Assembly (NCBI GenBank): GCA_934692295.1
Contig: CAKUTL010000001.1
Location: forward strand, 62,001 to 126,000
DNA: 64,000 nt
DNA from: an uncultured Candidatus Melainabacteria bacterium
GTDB lineage: Bacteria > Cyanobacteriota > Vampirovibrionia > Gastranaerophilales > Gastranaerophilaceae
Direction: 5' to 3'
Below, piece after piece: positions 1-8,507 of the stretch. The position numbers and the translations under genes are program-made. The notes under the pieces were generated by a model, which worked only from the letters and a program-made list of their open reading frames with translations, ran no database searches and was not told the origin of the DNA. How positions within the stretch are numbered: position 1 is the first letter of the stretch; every line of letters starts with the position of its first letter.

Positions 1-1843
1 GTTCTTTTTCTTTTCTATCAGCAACAATTGCCTTCATTTCTTTTTCGTTTTTAACAACTTCGAAATGATCACCGGCTTGTGGAACTTCTGACAAGCCTAG
101 AACCTCAACCGGAGTAGAAGGTTCAGCCTTTTGAATTCTTTCGCCGCTATCTGATAACAAGGCTCTAACTCTACCACAAGCAGTACCTACAACGATGCAA
201 TTTCCGGCTCTCAATGTACCGTTTTGAACCAAAAGTGTTGCAACAGGACCTTTACCTTTATCTAAGTTAGCTTCGATAACAACACCGGAAGCCTCTGCTT
301 TAGGGTTAGCTTTCAAATCTTGAACATCAGCAACAAGCAAGATGTATTCAAGTAATTCATCAATACCTGTTCCTTGAAGAGCAGAAACTTTAACCGTAAT
401 TGTATCTCCACCCCATTCTTCCGGAACAAGTCCATGTTCTGTTAACTGTTGCAATACTCTATCCGGATTTGCACCTGGTTTATCAATCTTGTTAACAGCA
501 ACAATAATTGGGATTTCAGCAGCCTTTGCGTGGTTAATAGCTTCAATTGTTTGAGGCATAATACCATCATCTGCAGCAACTACCAAAATCGCAATATCTG
601 TAGCTTTTGCACCTCTGGCTCTCATTTCGGTAAACGCTTCGTGACCAGGAGTATCTAAGAATACAATTTTCTTTTCAGCCTTATCACCAAGATAAACTGT
701 GTAAGCACCGATTGACTGAGTGATACCGCCAACTTCTGATGCAACGATTTTGTGTTTTGATGCTCGAATACTGTCTAACAATGTAGTTTTACCGTGGTCA
801 ACGTGTCCCATAATACTGATTACGGGAGCTCTACGTTTAAGTAGTTTTTTATCAACTTCTGTTAGAGCTTTTGCCTTTTCTTCTTTTTCCATTTCTTGTT
901 CGATATAAGCATCAATATCTTCATCAAGAACTTCGATTTCGTATTCGGCACAAACTTTTTTGATAACATCAACATCAATAAGTTGGTTAACTGTTGCCAT
1001 AACGCCATTTAACATTAAAAATTTTACAATTTCGGCAGGTGTTTTTTGAATTTTATCTGATAATTCAGAAATTGTCATTGGTTGATTAACAACAAGTTGT
1101 TTAACTTCTTTAACTTCCTCAACTTTTTGAATTTTCTTTTTGTGGTGTTGAGCAGCTGCTTTTTCCAGTGAAATTCTTTCTTGTTCTTCTTTTTTAGAAT
1201 TGAAATCTTTTTCTTTTTTCTTTCCGTCAGATTTACGTTTAACAGGACCTTTATTTTCATAAATATCTTGAGGAATAATTCTTCTTTGAAGAGGTTTTTT
1301 ACCTGCAAAATCTTTATTTTCTCCACCTTGGGAATTTGGTCTTTGAGGTCTATCTCCACGTGGCGGGAACTTTCTTTCGCCGTTTTGAGGTTTTTCACCT
1401 CTTGTGAATTTTCTTTCACCTGTTCTAGCCGGTCTTTCAGGTCTTTCCACTTTTTCACCAACCGGTTTTCTTGGAGCACGTCTTACAATTTCCAAACGGC
1501 TTACAGGCTTAACAACTTCAACTTTTGGTCTTTCAACCTTTTCAATTTTAGGTCTTTCGACTTTTTCAACAAGCGGTTTCGACTCTGTTTCTTTTTTAGG
1601 AGCTTTTTCGGCTGTTTGTTCAACTGTTTTAGCTTTCTTTACAACAAACGCTTTTGGCTTAGTTGTCTTTTTAACACCGCCATCAGCAATGAAGGATTTT
1701 AATCTTTTAATTTGATCGAGAGTAACAGTACTTGAATGAGTTTTGTTCGTAACTCCTATTTGGGCGAACTTTTCTACAACTTCCTTGCTTGGAAGTCCAA
1801 GTTCTTTTGCTAATTCACTTATTCTAACTGTTTCGTAACTCAT
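1..1843 (-). CDS. infB: Translation initiation factor IF-2 (C-terminal end outside window)
   Basis: IF-2 is the GTPase that brings initiator tRNA to the 30S subunit. Read from the ATG at 1843, the frame stays open to the window edge (about 614 codons). The N-terminus has an IF2_N-like helix ([15 protein letters not shown]), then a long basic Lys/Arg/Pro/Glu linker. A second IF2_N segment ([20 protein letters not shown]) and the G domain follow, with G1 GHVDHGKT near 795, DTPGHEAF near 650 and NKID near 490. It overlaps ylxR by 20 bases, so the two are probably translationally coupled. nusA, the usual upstream neighbour, is absent; prfA takes that place. The identity is secure; the missing part is domain III onward. 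Confidence 0.97.
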   Translation of the reverse strand, partial: MSYETVRISELAKELGLPSKEVVEKFAQIGVTNKTHSSTVTLDQIKRLKSFIADGGVKKTTKPKAFVVKKAKTVEQTAEKAPKKETESKPLVEKVERPKIEKVERPKVEVVKPVSRLEIVRRAPRKPVGEKVERPERPARTGERKFTRGEKPQNGERKFPPRGDRPQRPNSQGGENKDFAGKKPLQRRIIPQDIYENKGPVKRKSDGKKKEKDFNSKKEEQERISLEKAAAQHHKKKIQKVEEVKEVKQLVVNQPMTISELSDKIQKTPAEIVKFLMLNGVMATVNQLIDVDVIKKVCAEYEIEVLDEDIDAYIEQEMEKEEKAKALTEVDKKLLKRRAPVISIMGHVDHGKTTLLDSIRASKHKIVASEVGGITQSIGAYTVYLGDKAEKKIVFLDTPGHEAFTEMRARGAKATDIAILVVAADDGIMPQTIEAINHAKAAEIPIIVAVNKIDKPGANPDRVLQQLTEHGLVPEEWGGDTITVKVSALQGTGIDELLEYILLVADVQDLKANPKAEASGVVIEANLDKGKGPVATLLVQNGTLRAGNCIVVGTACGRVRALLSDSGERIQKAEPSTPVEVLGLSEVPQAGDHFEVVKNEKEMKAIVADRKEKE

Positions 1844-2078
1844 CTAGTAATTGTCCTTTCAATTCGTTTGGTATAGGTGCTTTCAGGTGTTTCCCTATTT
1901 TGTTTTTTTTGAAAGCTGTTTCTATACAAGCCTTATTATAGCAAAGATATACAGATCTGCCAAATGTGGTAGAATTCGGGTTTATGATGACTTTTCCGTC
2001 GTCGTTTTTGGCGGTTATTTTGATTAACTCATCTCTATTTTTTACTTGCCAACAACTAACACAACGTCTGTCAGTCAT
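1824..2078 (-). CDS. ylxR: YlxR/RnpM family RNA-binding protein
   Basis: This 84-residue basic protein belongs to the YlxR (DUF448) family, which normally lies between nusA and infB. Family members bind RNA, and one has been linked to RNase P modulation in Bacillus. The start [20 protein letters not shown] matches the family's R-x-C-x-x-C opening. The central [19 protein letters not shown] block corresponds to the conserved GRGaYlC...C...A.kk segment. It begins 9 bases after the prfA stop and its 3' end overlaps infB by 20 bases, which supports a prfA-ylxR-infB operon. Confidence 0.93.
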   Translation of the reverse strand: MTDRRCVSCWQVKNRDELIKITAKNDDGKVIINPNSTTFGRSVYLCYNKACIETAFKKNKIGKHLKAPIPNELKGQLLDELRNS

Positions 2079-2087
2079 CTGTTACCT

Positions 2088-3170
2088 CTACTGTTCTTGT
2101 GCTAATTTTTCTAGTTTTAACTTTTGATCGTATTCGGTCAACAAGTCAATAAGTTCGTCCAAATCACCATCAATTACAGTCCAAACGTTCAAGTTGTGGT
2201 TCAATCTGTGGTCAGTTAATCTTCCTTGTGGGAAGTTGTATGTTCTGATACGTTCTGATCTATCTCCGGAACCAACTTGAGAACGACGTAAGTCTGTAAT
2301 TTCTTTGGTTTGTTTTTGAACTTCCATATCATAAAGTTTTGCTTTAAGAATTTCTAAAGCACGTTCTTTGTTTTGCAACTGTGAACGTTCTTCTGTACAG
2401 AAAATCATAATTCCTGTAGGTTTGTGGAAAACTCTGGCTGCGGTTTCAACTTTGTTTACGTTTTGTCCGCCTGCACCACCTGATCTCGCTGTTGTAATTT
2501 CAACATCGTTCATATTCAAGTTAACTTCTACATCATCAACTTGTGGCATTACTGCAACTGTAGCTGTTGAAGTATGAACTCTGCCTTGAGATTCAGTAGC
2601 AGGAACTCTTTGAACACGGTGAACACCTGATTCGTATTTCAATCTTGAATAGATGCTATCACCTTTCATTGAGATAATAACTTCTGAAACACCACCGGCT
2701 TCACAATCGGTTTTACTCAAAATCTGAGTTTGCCAACCCATTTTGTCAGCGTATCTCAAGTACATACGCATCAAATCACCAGCGAAAATGTTTGCTTCAT
2801 CACCACCGGCACCACCACGGATTTCAAGCATAATATCTTTATCATCCATTGGATCTCGAGGAAGAAGTAAAACTTTCATCTTTTCTTCAAAAACAGGGAT
2901 TTTTGCTTCGTTTGTTTCAATTTCTGATTTCAAAAACTGACGCATTTCTTCATCTTTTTCTTCGTGAAGCATTTGTTTTGCGTCTTCTATAGCTTCTGTT
3001 GTTTCTTTCCATTCGTAGTAAAGATTAACAGTTTCTTCCATAGCTTTTCTTTGTTTTGACAAGTCACGGAATTTGTTATAATCCTGAATTACGGCAGGGT
3101 CTGACAACGTTTCGCCTAATTCCTTATATTTCTTCTCAATTTGAAGAATTTTATCTAACATATCTTTCAT
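2088..3170 (-). CDS. prfA: Peptide chain release factor 1
   Basis: This class I release factor recognises UAA and UAG and triggers hydrolysis of peptidyl-tRNA. The protein has 360 residues, the usual RF1 length. The catalytic loop reads [10 protein letters not shown]. The codon-recognition tripeptide is PAT within [13 protein letters not shown], which is diagnostic for RF1; RF2 would have SPF. The N-terminal domain is a coiled coil rich in Glu and Lys. It is the first gene of an apparent operon with ylxR and infB. The 81-base gap to the upstream yihY gene leaves room for a promoter. Confidence 0.97.
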   Translation of the reverse strand: MKDMLDKILQIEKKYKELGETLSDPAVIQDYNKFRDLSKQRKAMEETVNLYYEWKETTEAIEDAKQMLHEEKDEEMRQFLKSEIETNEAKIPVFEEKMKVLLLPRDPMDDKDIMLEIRGGAGGDEANIFAGDLMRMYLRYADKMGWQTQILSKTDCEAGGVSEVIISMKGDSIYSRLKYESGVHRVQRVPATESQGRVHTSTATVAVMPQVDDVEVNLNMNDVEITTARSGGAGGQNVNKVETAARVFHKPTGIMIFCTEERSQLQNKERALEILKAKLYDMEVQKQTKEITDLRRSQVGSGDRSERIRTYNFPQGRLTDHRLNHNLNVWTVIDGDLDELIDLLTEYDQKLKLEKLAQEQ

Positions 3171-3251
3171 ACTACAGATAATAACAAGAACATGTTTTTT
3201 TTACAAATAACGGTTAAGAAAAGTGAATAGACCAAACCTGTATTCAAAAGT

Positions 3252-4169
3252 TTATTTTCGTTTCTTAATTTGATTTTTCAATTCTGCAATTTCTTCGTGG
3301 AGTTCACGAGATTTGTGTTCAAGTTGGTTATAAACTTGAGAATTTATTTCCCCACCGATTAGAAGAAGAATTGATGTATAGTATAACCAAATCATTAGGA
3401 TAAAAAACGCACCAATTGTACCATATACAAGGTTATAAGTACTTAAATTGTTAACATAAATTGAAAATCCCCAAGAACCAACTAACCAAAAAGTGGTAAA
3501 AAACAAAGTTCCTGGTAAAGCACTTTTTCTTTTAAAAGATTCATTTCCTCTCAAATCAGGTAAGATATAATAACTCAAAAATGCCATCAAATACAATGCC
3601 AAGAATGCAACCGGCCAACGTAAAGTCAAAATAGTAATTGCAACCCCTTTTGACATTCCAAAATGAGTTACAAGAAACATAATAATAACCTTACCAAAGA
3701 TAATAATGTTAATAGTTAAAAACATTACCAAAACATTTACAAAAACCATTAAAAATGAAAGGATTCTTGTATAAATAAAGTTTCGTGTTTCTTCAACTTT
3801 ATAGGCTCTGTTCAACCCTTTTAAAACAACAGCAACACCATTTGTAGAAAGAACAATTGTTGTTGTTATACCGATGATTGCAAGCAATTGTCCATGGTCA
3901 AAAATCATTGTTTCTTCTAAAACTGATTTTAAAAGATTCATCGCTTGAGTCGGCATAATATTAGACAATACATGAAGAATAGAATCCAAATATGAACGGT
4001 TTCCCATCCAGCCAAAAATCGCCATCAAGAAAAGCATAAACGGGAAAATTCCAACAACAAGCATAAATCCCATTTCTGCAGCCATCCCATAAAAATCATT
4101 CTTTATAATAGATTTTATGAGTTTTACCAAGACTCTTATTGATTTATATTTAAGAAACTTTTTTAACAT
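3252..4169 (-). CDS. YihY/BrkB family inner-membrane protein
   Basis: This 305-residue polytopic membrane protein belongs to the YihY/virulence factor BrkB family (once mislabelled RNase BN). Its biochemical function is not settled. The N-terminal region AAEMGFMLVVGIFPFMLFLMA and the late block VYGTIGAFFILMIWLYY with ILLIGGEINS are family hallmarks. About six hydrophobic segments are visible. The C-terminus is a basic Glu/Lys helix (HEEIAELKNQIKKRK). Its start overlaps the 3' end of the DHH phosphoesterase gene by 7 bases, so the two are probably one operon. Confidence 0.9.
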   Translation of the reverse strand: MLKKFLKYKSIRVLVKLIKSIIKNDFYGMAAEMGFMLVVGIFPFMLFLMAIFGWMGNRSYLDSILHVLSNIMPTQAMNLLKSVLEETMIFDHGQLLAIIGITTTIVLSTNGVAVVLKGLNRAYKVEETRNFIYTRILSFLMVFVNVLVMFLTINIIIFGKVIIMFLVTHFGMSKGVAITILTLRWPVAFLALYLMAFLSYYILPDLRGNESFKRKSALPGTLFFTTFWLVGSWGFSIYVNNLSTYNLVYGTIGAFFILMIWLYYTSILLLIGGEINSQVYNQLEHKSRELHEEIAELKNQIKKRK

Positions 4170-5140
4170 AATTTTTTATTCTTAATCTCTTCAAGTACGA
4201 GTTTTACAGCGTGTTCAACTCTCGCTTTAATTACCGCACCAGCCGCAAGTTTGTGACCACCACCGCCAAATGCTGAACAAACTTGAGCAATATCTTTTGT
4301 CTTGCTTCTCATTGAAAGTTTTGACGTAGAAGAATTTAATTCTTTCACAACAAAAGCTATTTCTGTTGTTTTAATAGCTCTTAATTTTTCAGTCAAACCA
4401 TCGGTGTAATCTTCGCCATTATAATTGTATTTTTCTAAATCTTTTTTATATACAACAGTATAAGCAATTTTATCATTATTAACAAATTTTGCTTTATTCA
4501 CGCAATAACTTTGAAATAAAACCATATCTTTTGAATTTGATTCATAGCATTTTTGATAAATTTCAGAGGCATCAACGCCATAAGAAAGCATTGCTCCGGC
4601 ATATTCCATCGTTCTTTGTGTTGTATTTGAGAACTTGAAACATCCTGTATCGGTAACAATTCCCGTATAAAGACAAATTGCCGTCTGTTTTGAAACTTTC
4701 CAATCTAAATTTTTTGCAATCCCAACCAAAACTTCTGCCGTTGCAGATGCAAATGGTTCAATATAATTATGTTTTGCATAACCGACATTTGTTTCGTGAT
4801 GGTCGATATTTATTGTATCTTTTGCCTTGTTAAATAAAGTTTGAGCATCTCCGCATCTGTCAATCGCCGCAACATCAAGATTTATAACCAAGTCGTATTC
4901 TCGTGAAAGGTCAAAATCTTCAATATTTTTAACTTCCTCAACATATGGTAAAAACTCATAAGTTGAAGAAATCTTAGATACAGCAACCATTTCACATTTC
5001 TTTTTGTAGTTATCTTTGATTAAAGAATACAATCCGCACATTGAACCTAGGGTGTCGCCATCAGGATTTATATGGGATACTAATAATATATTTTTAGAGT
5101 TTTTTATGCTAATATCTAATTGTTCAATGGTCATTGCCAC
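4163..5140 (-). CDS. nrnA: DHH/DHHA1 phosphoesterase, NrnA-like oligoribonuclease/pAp phosphatase
   Basis: The protein has 325 residues. NrnA-type enzymes degrade very short RNAs and dephosphorylate 3'-phosphoadenosine 5'-phosphate using Mn2+ in the cytoplasm. Metal-binding motifs are visible in order: SHINPDGDTLGS (motif I, near residue 23), NLDVAAIDRCGD, the DHH motif in INIDHHETN, and a second acidic segment in YTGIVTDTGCFKFSN. The DHHA1 domain ends with GGGGHKLAAGA, the substrate-binding glycine stretch. The start may be Met1 or Met3. It is divergent from the DciA-like gene with a 31-base gap and is coupled to yihY downstream. The family is certain; the exact substrate is inferred. Confidence 0.9.
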   Translation of the reverse strand: MAMTIEQLDISIKNSKNILLVSHINPDGDTLGSMCGLYSLIKDNYKKKCEMVAVSKISSTYEFLPYVEEVKNIEDFDLSREYDLVINLDVAAIDRCGDAQTLFNKAKDTINIDHHETNVGYAKHNYIEPFASATAEVLVGIAKNLDWKVSKQTAICLYTGIVTDTGCFKFSNTTQRTMEYAGAMLSYGVDASEIYQKCYESNSKDMVLFQSYCVNKAKFVNNDKIAYTVVYKKDLEKYNYNGEDYTDGLTEKLRAIKTTEIAFVVKELNSSTSKLSMRSKTKDIAQVCSAFGGGGHKLAAGAVIKARVEHAVKLVLEEIKNKKLC

Positions 5141-5171
5141 ATCTTAGCACAAAAAATTTCGGATACCAAAT

Positions 5172-5510
5172 ATGGAAAAAATTCTATACACAAGATTCAA
5201 ATATATGGATGAAATTCTTGAAGATCTGATGAAAAATGCAGCTATCCGAAAGGCAATTACTCGTGCGAATTTGTGCAAATTCTGGAGCAAAGTTGCAGGA
5301 GAAAAATTTGCACAACATTCAAGACCATATTCAATGCTCCGAGGCTCAATTATGGTTATTGCCTGTGAAACACCAACAGTTGCCCAAGAACTTATGTTAC
5401 GTAAAACGCAGTTGTTAGTTAAGTTTAAGCCTTATGTCGAATCTCTAAAAATGAAGTTGACTGATTTGAAATTTGATTCCAAAAAGTGGGTAGATTTACC
5501 AAAAGAGTAG
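5172..5510 (+). CDS. DUF721/DciA-like protein
   Basis: This 112-residue protein has the DUF721 pattern. An N-terminal helix precedes LCKFWSKVAGEKFAQHSRP, which matches the conserved W..vvG..la.ht.P block. A strand follows (SMLRGSIMVIACETPTVAQELM) and then a helix ending in Leu/Lys. DciA proteins of this family load or operate the replicative helicase DnaB in bacteria lacking DnaC. Family assignment is by motif; the helicase role here is inferred. It stands alone, divergent from nrnA. Confidence 0.8.
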   Translation: MEKILYTRFKYMDEILEDLMKNAAIRKAITRANLCKFWSKVAGEKFAQHSRPYSMLRGSIMVIACETPTVAQELMLRKTQLLVKFKPYVESLKMKLTDLKFDSKKWVDLPKE

Positions 5511-5544
5511 AATGACACCTTTGGGAAAATATTATTTCAAGTTC

Positions 5545-5654
5545 GTCATACTGAGCGGAGCGAAGTATCTCTAGCTTGGGCGTTCGGTCAGAGATTCTTC
5601 GGGTAAATTTGTAAAATAATATTACATCCTCTCCAGTTCTCCCCTCAGAATGAC
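5545..5654. repeat. Dispersed imperfect palindrome (GTCATnCTGAG type)
   Basis: The element opens with GTCATACTGAGCGGAGCGAA and closes with CTCAGAATGAC, so its ends are inverted copies of each other. Internal text such as GAGATTCTTCGGGTAAATTTG recurs near 38330. The same ends occur near 13653, 35125, 35286, 37961, 51829, 56240 and 62755. All copies are intergenic. The remainder of 5511-5846 holds a terminator and no gene that I can support. Confidence 0.8.
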
Positions 5655-5761
5655 AGATAAAGACCTTAGTACCATAATAGTACCTTAAAGCCTTTTGTAA
5701 AGAACTTATTCCCCTATTCCCTTCTTCCTTTTCCCTTTTAAAAACTTATAGACTTTGAATC

Positions 5762-5794
5762 AAAAAAAATACCGCTAGTTGTATTTTAGCGGTA
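5762..5794 (-). terminator. Rho-independent terminator of the 505-aa gene
   Basis: An 8-bp stem TACCGCTA (5770-5777) pairs with TAGCGGTA (5787-5794). On the minus strand it is followed by a run of eight T. It lies about 50 bases past the stop of the gene at 5847-7364. Confidence 0.85.
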
Positions 5795-5846
5795 GGGAAA
5801 AAGTTACGAAAATTAATGTGTAGGGGAAAAATATAAATTATAGGTT

Positions 5847-7364
5847 TTATGCACTAAATATGTTGAATGATTTTTCAACGTTTTTACTGATTACTTTTGC
5901 AAGTTGGTCATATTCTGTTTGCATTGCTGTATGTTCTGATTCAAGTTTGTTCAATTGCATATCGAATTGTTTATCTTGGCTTTCGATTTTGTCCATTGCA
6001 GTTGTGTATTCTTGTTCAGCTTTTGCAATTGCGGATTTGTCTTCTTTTTCTGTGATTGATTCATCATCATCTAATGTTGTGCCAACAAATCCTTTTTCTG
6101 CTGTTGAATAATATGACAATACAAGGTTTCCAGATTTCAATTGGTTAATCATCCAAGTTGAATCTTTTAAATTAGTTTCATTTGTATAACCTTTTTCTTC
6201 TAATGTTGTGTATCCACAAGATTGCATTTGATAGAAGATGTTTCTGTAATAAGAAACTTGTTGTGCATCATATGTTAAATCTTTATCTGTAGAAGCCTTG
6301 TTTTTCTTGTTGAAATATGCTTCTGTGATTGCTGTAGCGTAGTCATATAAATCTCTTTGAGTTTGAGTTGTACCATCATAGTTTAACGGTTTATTTTCTT
6401 CTTTGATAGAGTAAGTATATCCGCTATCAGATGTGTATAAACCTGTTTTATTGTCATATGACAATCTGTCTTTTTGAGTTTCTGATAAAGCTGCTGTTCC
6501 ATCAGGTTTTTGAGATGCGTACAATGTTGAAGTTTGAACTTTTTCATTTTTATCGTTCAAATAAGTGAACATTTTTGTTGTTGCATCATAAGTTACATCT
6601 AATAATTGAGTATAATCTTTTGAACCAACTTGAGAAGCTGTTTGATAAAATACTCCTGTTTTAGTTTCACCGGTAGAATCAGTGTAATTTTTTGCTACAA
6701 CTGCACTTCTGTTTGTGTAGTATCCTTCATCATCTTTGTATGCGTAGAATGATGGTTGAGCAGGATTTTGGTTTACTGCATAAGCACTGCTATATGTAGG
6801 AATACCATTCAATTGACCTGCACCTAGAGATTTATAACCAAATCCTAAAATGTGTTCGCCTTCATAGTCATCTGATTCACTAGTGTTGCCGTTTACATCA
6901 TAGATACTTTTACCAACAGAATTTAAGTATTTATCCCAAGCCTCGTGAATTTCTTCTTCAGCTGTACCTGTTTTAGTTGTATCTATATCAGCTTGTGTGT
7001 AACCTAATTTTTTCAAGAAAATATTGAAATCTCCGTTACCGGCTTTAAATGCTTCTGCTAATGTGTTATTAACAAGAACTTTACCAGAGTTATCTTTAAC
7101 TAGGTATTGTTTGCCTGACGCAACAGTGTTACAACCGGTTAATTGATTGTATGTTATGTCAGCATAACAAGCTTCTGTTCCGTTGTAACCGGTTAAAACT
7201 TGGTATTTAGTTTTATTCAAAGCTTCTAAGTATTCGTCATTGATTCTTCCGGAATCATCAGAAAGACGTTGTTTTGAGTAAGCAACAGATTGTTGTTCAA
7301 ACTCATTGTTTGACATCCTTGCTGTTATACTTAGTAATCTTGCTTGTGAAGCAGCCATACCCAT
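5847..7364 (-). CDS. Uncharacterised protein with flagellar-axial-like termini
   Basis: The protein has 505 residues and no domain I can name. The N-terminus (GMAASQARLLSITARMSNNE, then QQSVAYSKQRL) is an amphipathic helix. The C-terminus is a coiled coil (QDKQFDMQLNKLESEHTAMQ, ending ISKNVEKSFNIFSA). Conserved helical ends around a large Tyr/Thr/Asp-rich middle resemble flagellin, hook and other axial or secreted proteins. From memory, similar N- and C-terminal helices occur in uncharacterised proteins of Gastranaerophilales and some Firmicutes. There is no signal peptide and no transmembrane segment. It is monocistronic: divergent from the GGDEF gene and ended by its own terminator. Export by a specialised system is only an inference. 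Confidence 0.75.
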   Translation of the reverse strand: MGMAASQARLLSITARMSNNEFEQQSVAYSKQRLSDDSGRINDEYLEALNKTKYQVLTGYNGTEACYADITYNQLTGCNTVASGKQYLVKDNSGKVLVNNTLAEAFKAGNGDFNIFLKKLGYTQADIDTTKTGTAEEEIHEAWDKYLNSVGKSIYDVNGNTSESDDYEGEHILGFGYKSLGAGQLNGIPTYSSAYAVNQNPAQPSFYAYKDDEGYYTNRSAVVAKNYTDSTGETKTGVFYQTASQVGSKDYTQLLDVTYDATTKMFTYLNDKNEKVQTSTLYASQKPDGTAALSETQKDRLSYDNKTGLYTSDSGYTYSIKEENKPLNYDGTTQTQRDLYDYATAITEAYFNKKNKASTDKDLTYDAQQVSYYRNIFYQMQSCGYTTLEEKGYTNETNLKDSTWMINQLKSGNLVLSYYSTAEKGFVGTTLDDDESITEKEDKSAIAKAEQEYTTAMDKIESQDKQFDMQLNKLESEHTAMQTEYDQLAKVISKNVEKSFNIFSA

Positions 7365-7548
7365 AGCTTTAACGTTTCCTTTCAGTAATTTTCGTATCCT
7401 TATTCTTATCTACGGCATATTGGGGAGAAAACTTTAAAAATTTGAGGGAAAATGTTACAATATTGTTACAATAATAAAATATTAAAGAATATTACAATTT
7501 TGCTAGAAGTAATACTAGTATGATACTTTGTAAAAGAAAGGATAGGAT

Positions 7549-8421
7549 ATGAAGAATATAGTTATATATACAGACAAAAACTCTTCAAGTTTAGCTGAAG
7601 TTGTTTCATCTATAGAAGATTCAAATGTAAGATTGGAAAACGCTGCAAACCTAAAGGATTATGAAACATTAAATCCTGGAGTAATTATTGTTGAAAGCGT
7701 TCCGAATATTAAAGATATTTTGATGGTTACAAAATTCAAACAACCGATTTTATTTATTGGTGAAACTTTTAAAGGTTGCACTGTTCGTGCAGTTGCTTTT
7801 GATTATGTAAAAACTCCGGTTGATAACCAAGAATTATTAGTTCGTGTAAAAAATATGTTAAAAATCAGAGAATTGAGAGATAAATTGAAAACTCTTTCTA
7901 CAACTGATGAATTAACAGGATTACACAACAGAAAATACTTGCTTGAACGTATGGAACAAGAAATTTCTCGTTCTAAACGTTACGGAACAGCTCTTTCTGT
8001 ATTGTTATTCGACTTAGACTTTTTCAAAGTTGTTAACGATATTTACGGTTACGAATGGGGCGATGTTTTATTAAAATCTATCGCAGACAAATTGAAACAA
8101 CTTATCAGAAAAGAAGATATTATTACTCGTTACGGCGATGAAGAATTTATCGTTGTTCTTCCTAACACTTCAGAAGATAATGCTTTCTTGTTTGCAGAAA
8201 GATTTAGAAAAGATATTGAAAAAATGGAATTTATTCCGGCTGGCGAAGAAGAACGTCATCCTATCACAATTTCCGGAGGAATTTCTACATTCCCTTGTAT
8301 CCCTGATACAGAGGAAGATGCAAATACAATCATTCGTTATGCTGAACACGCATTATACAATGCTAAAAAACGTGGCAAAAACAAGATTGTACAATTCTCT
8401 CACTTGAATTTGGGAGAATAA
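7549..8421 (+). CDS. Diguanylate cyclase-like GGDEF protein with degenerate receiver domain
   Basis: The protein has 290 residues. Residues 1-105 have a response-regulator receiver shape (late FDYVKTPVDNQELLVRVKNM with the conserved Lys88). The phosphoacceptor Asp is replaced by Glu49 (VIIVESVPN), so it is probably a pseudo-receiver. A GGDEF domain follows: DELTGLHNRKYL, FDLDFFKVVND and, at 196-200, GDEEF instead of GG[DE]EF. An RxxD inhibitory site (RKED, 187-190) is correctly placed five residues upstream. Canonical members make cyclic di-GMP from two GTP; activity with the altered second position is uncertain. The AGGA ribosome site and ATG at 7549 support the start. A terminator follows at once. 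Confidence 0.9.
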   Translation: MKNIVIYTDKNSSSLAEVVSSIEDSNVRLENAANLKDYETLNPGVIIVESVPNIKDILMVTKFKQPILFIGETFKGCTVRAVAFDYVKTPVDNQELLVRVKNMLKIRELRDKLKTLSTTDELTGLHNRKYLLERMEQEISRSKRYGTALSVLLFDLDFFKVVNDIYGYEWGDVLLKSIADKLKQLIRKEDIITRYGDEEFIVVLPNTSEDNAFLFAERFRKDIEKMEFIPAGEEERHPITISGGISTFPCIPDTEEDANTIIRYAEHALYNAKKRGKNKIVQFSHLNLGE

Positions 8422-8465
8422 AACAGATCCTTTCTGAACACTTACATAGTGTAAATCTGGTTAAT

Positions 8466-8493
8466 AGGCGGTAACATCACTACCGCCTTTTTA
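8466..8493 (+). terminator. Rho-independent terminator of the GGDEF gene
   Basis: Stem AGGCGGTA (8466-8473) pairs with TACCGCCT (8481-8488), followed by TTTTT on the plus strand. Confidence 0.88.
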
Positions 8494-8507
8494 TTTTGAA
8501 TTATTTT

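Noticed and set aside
1181..1702. Phe/Ser-rich 173-codon frame on the plus strand
   Set aside because: It is antisense to the Lys/Glu-rich linker of infB; the composition is a by-product of that strand.
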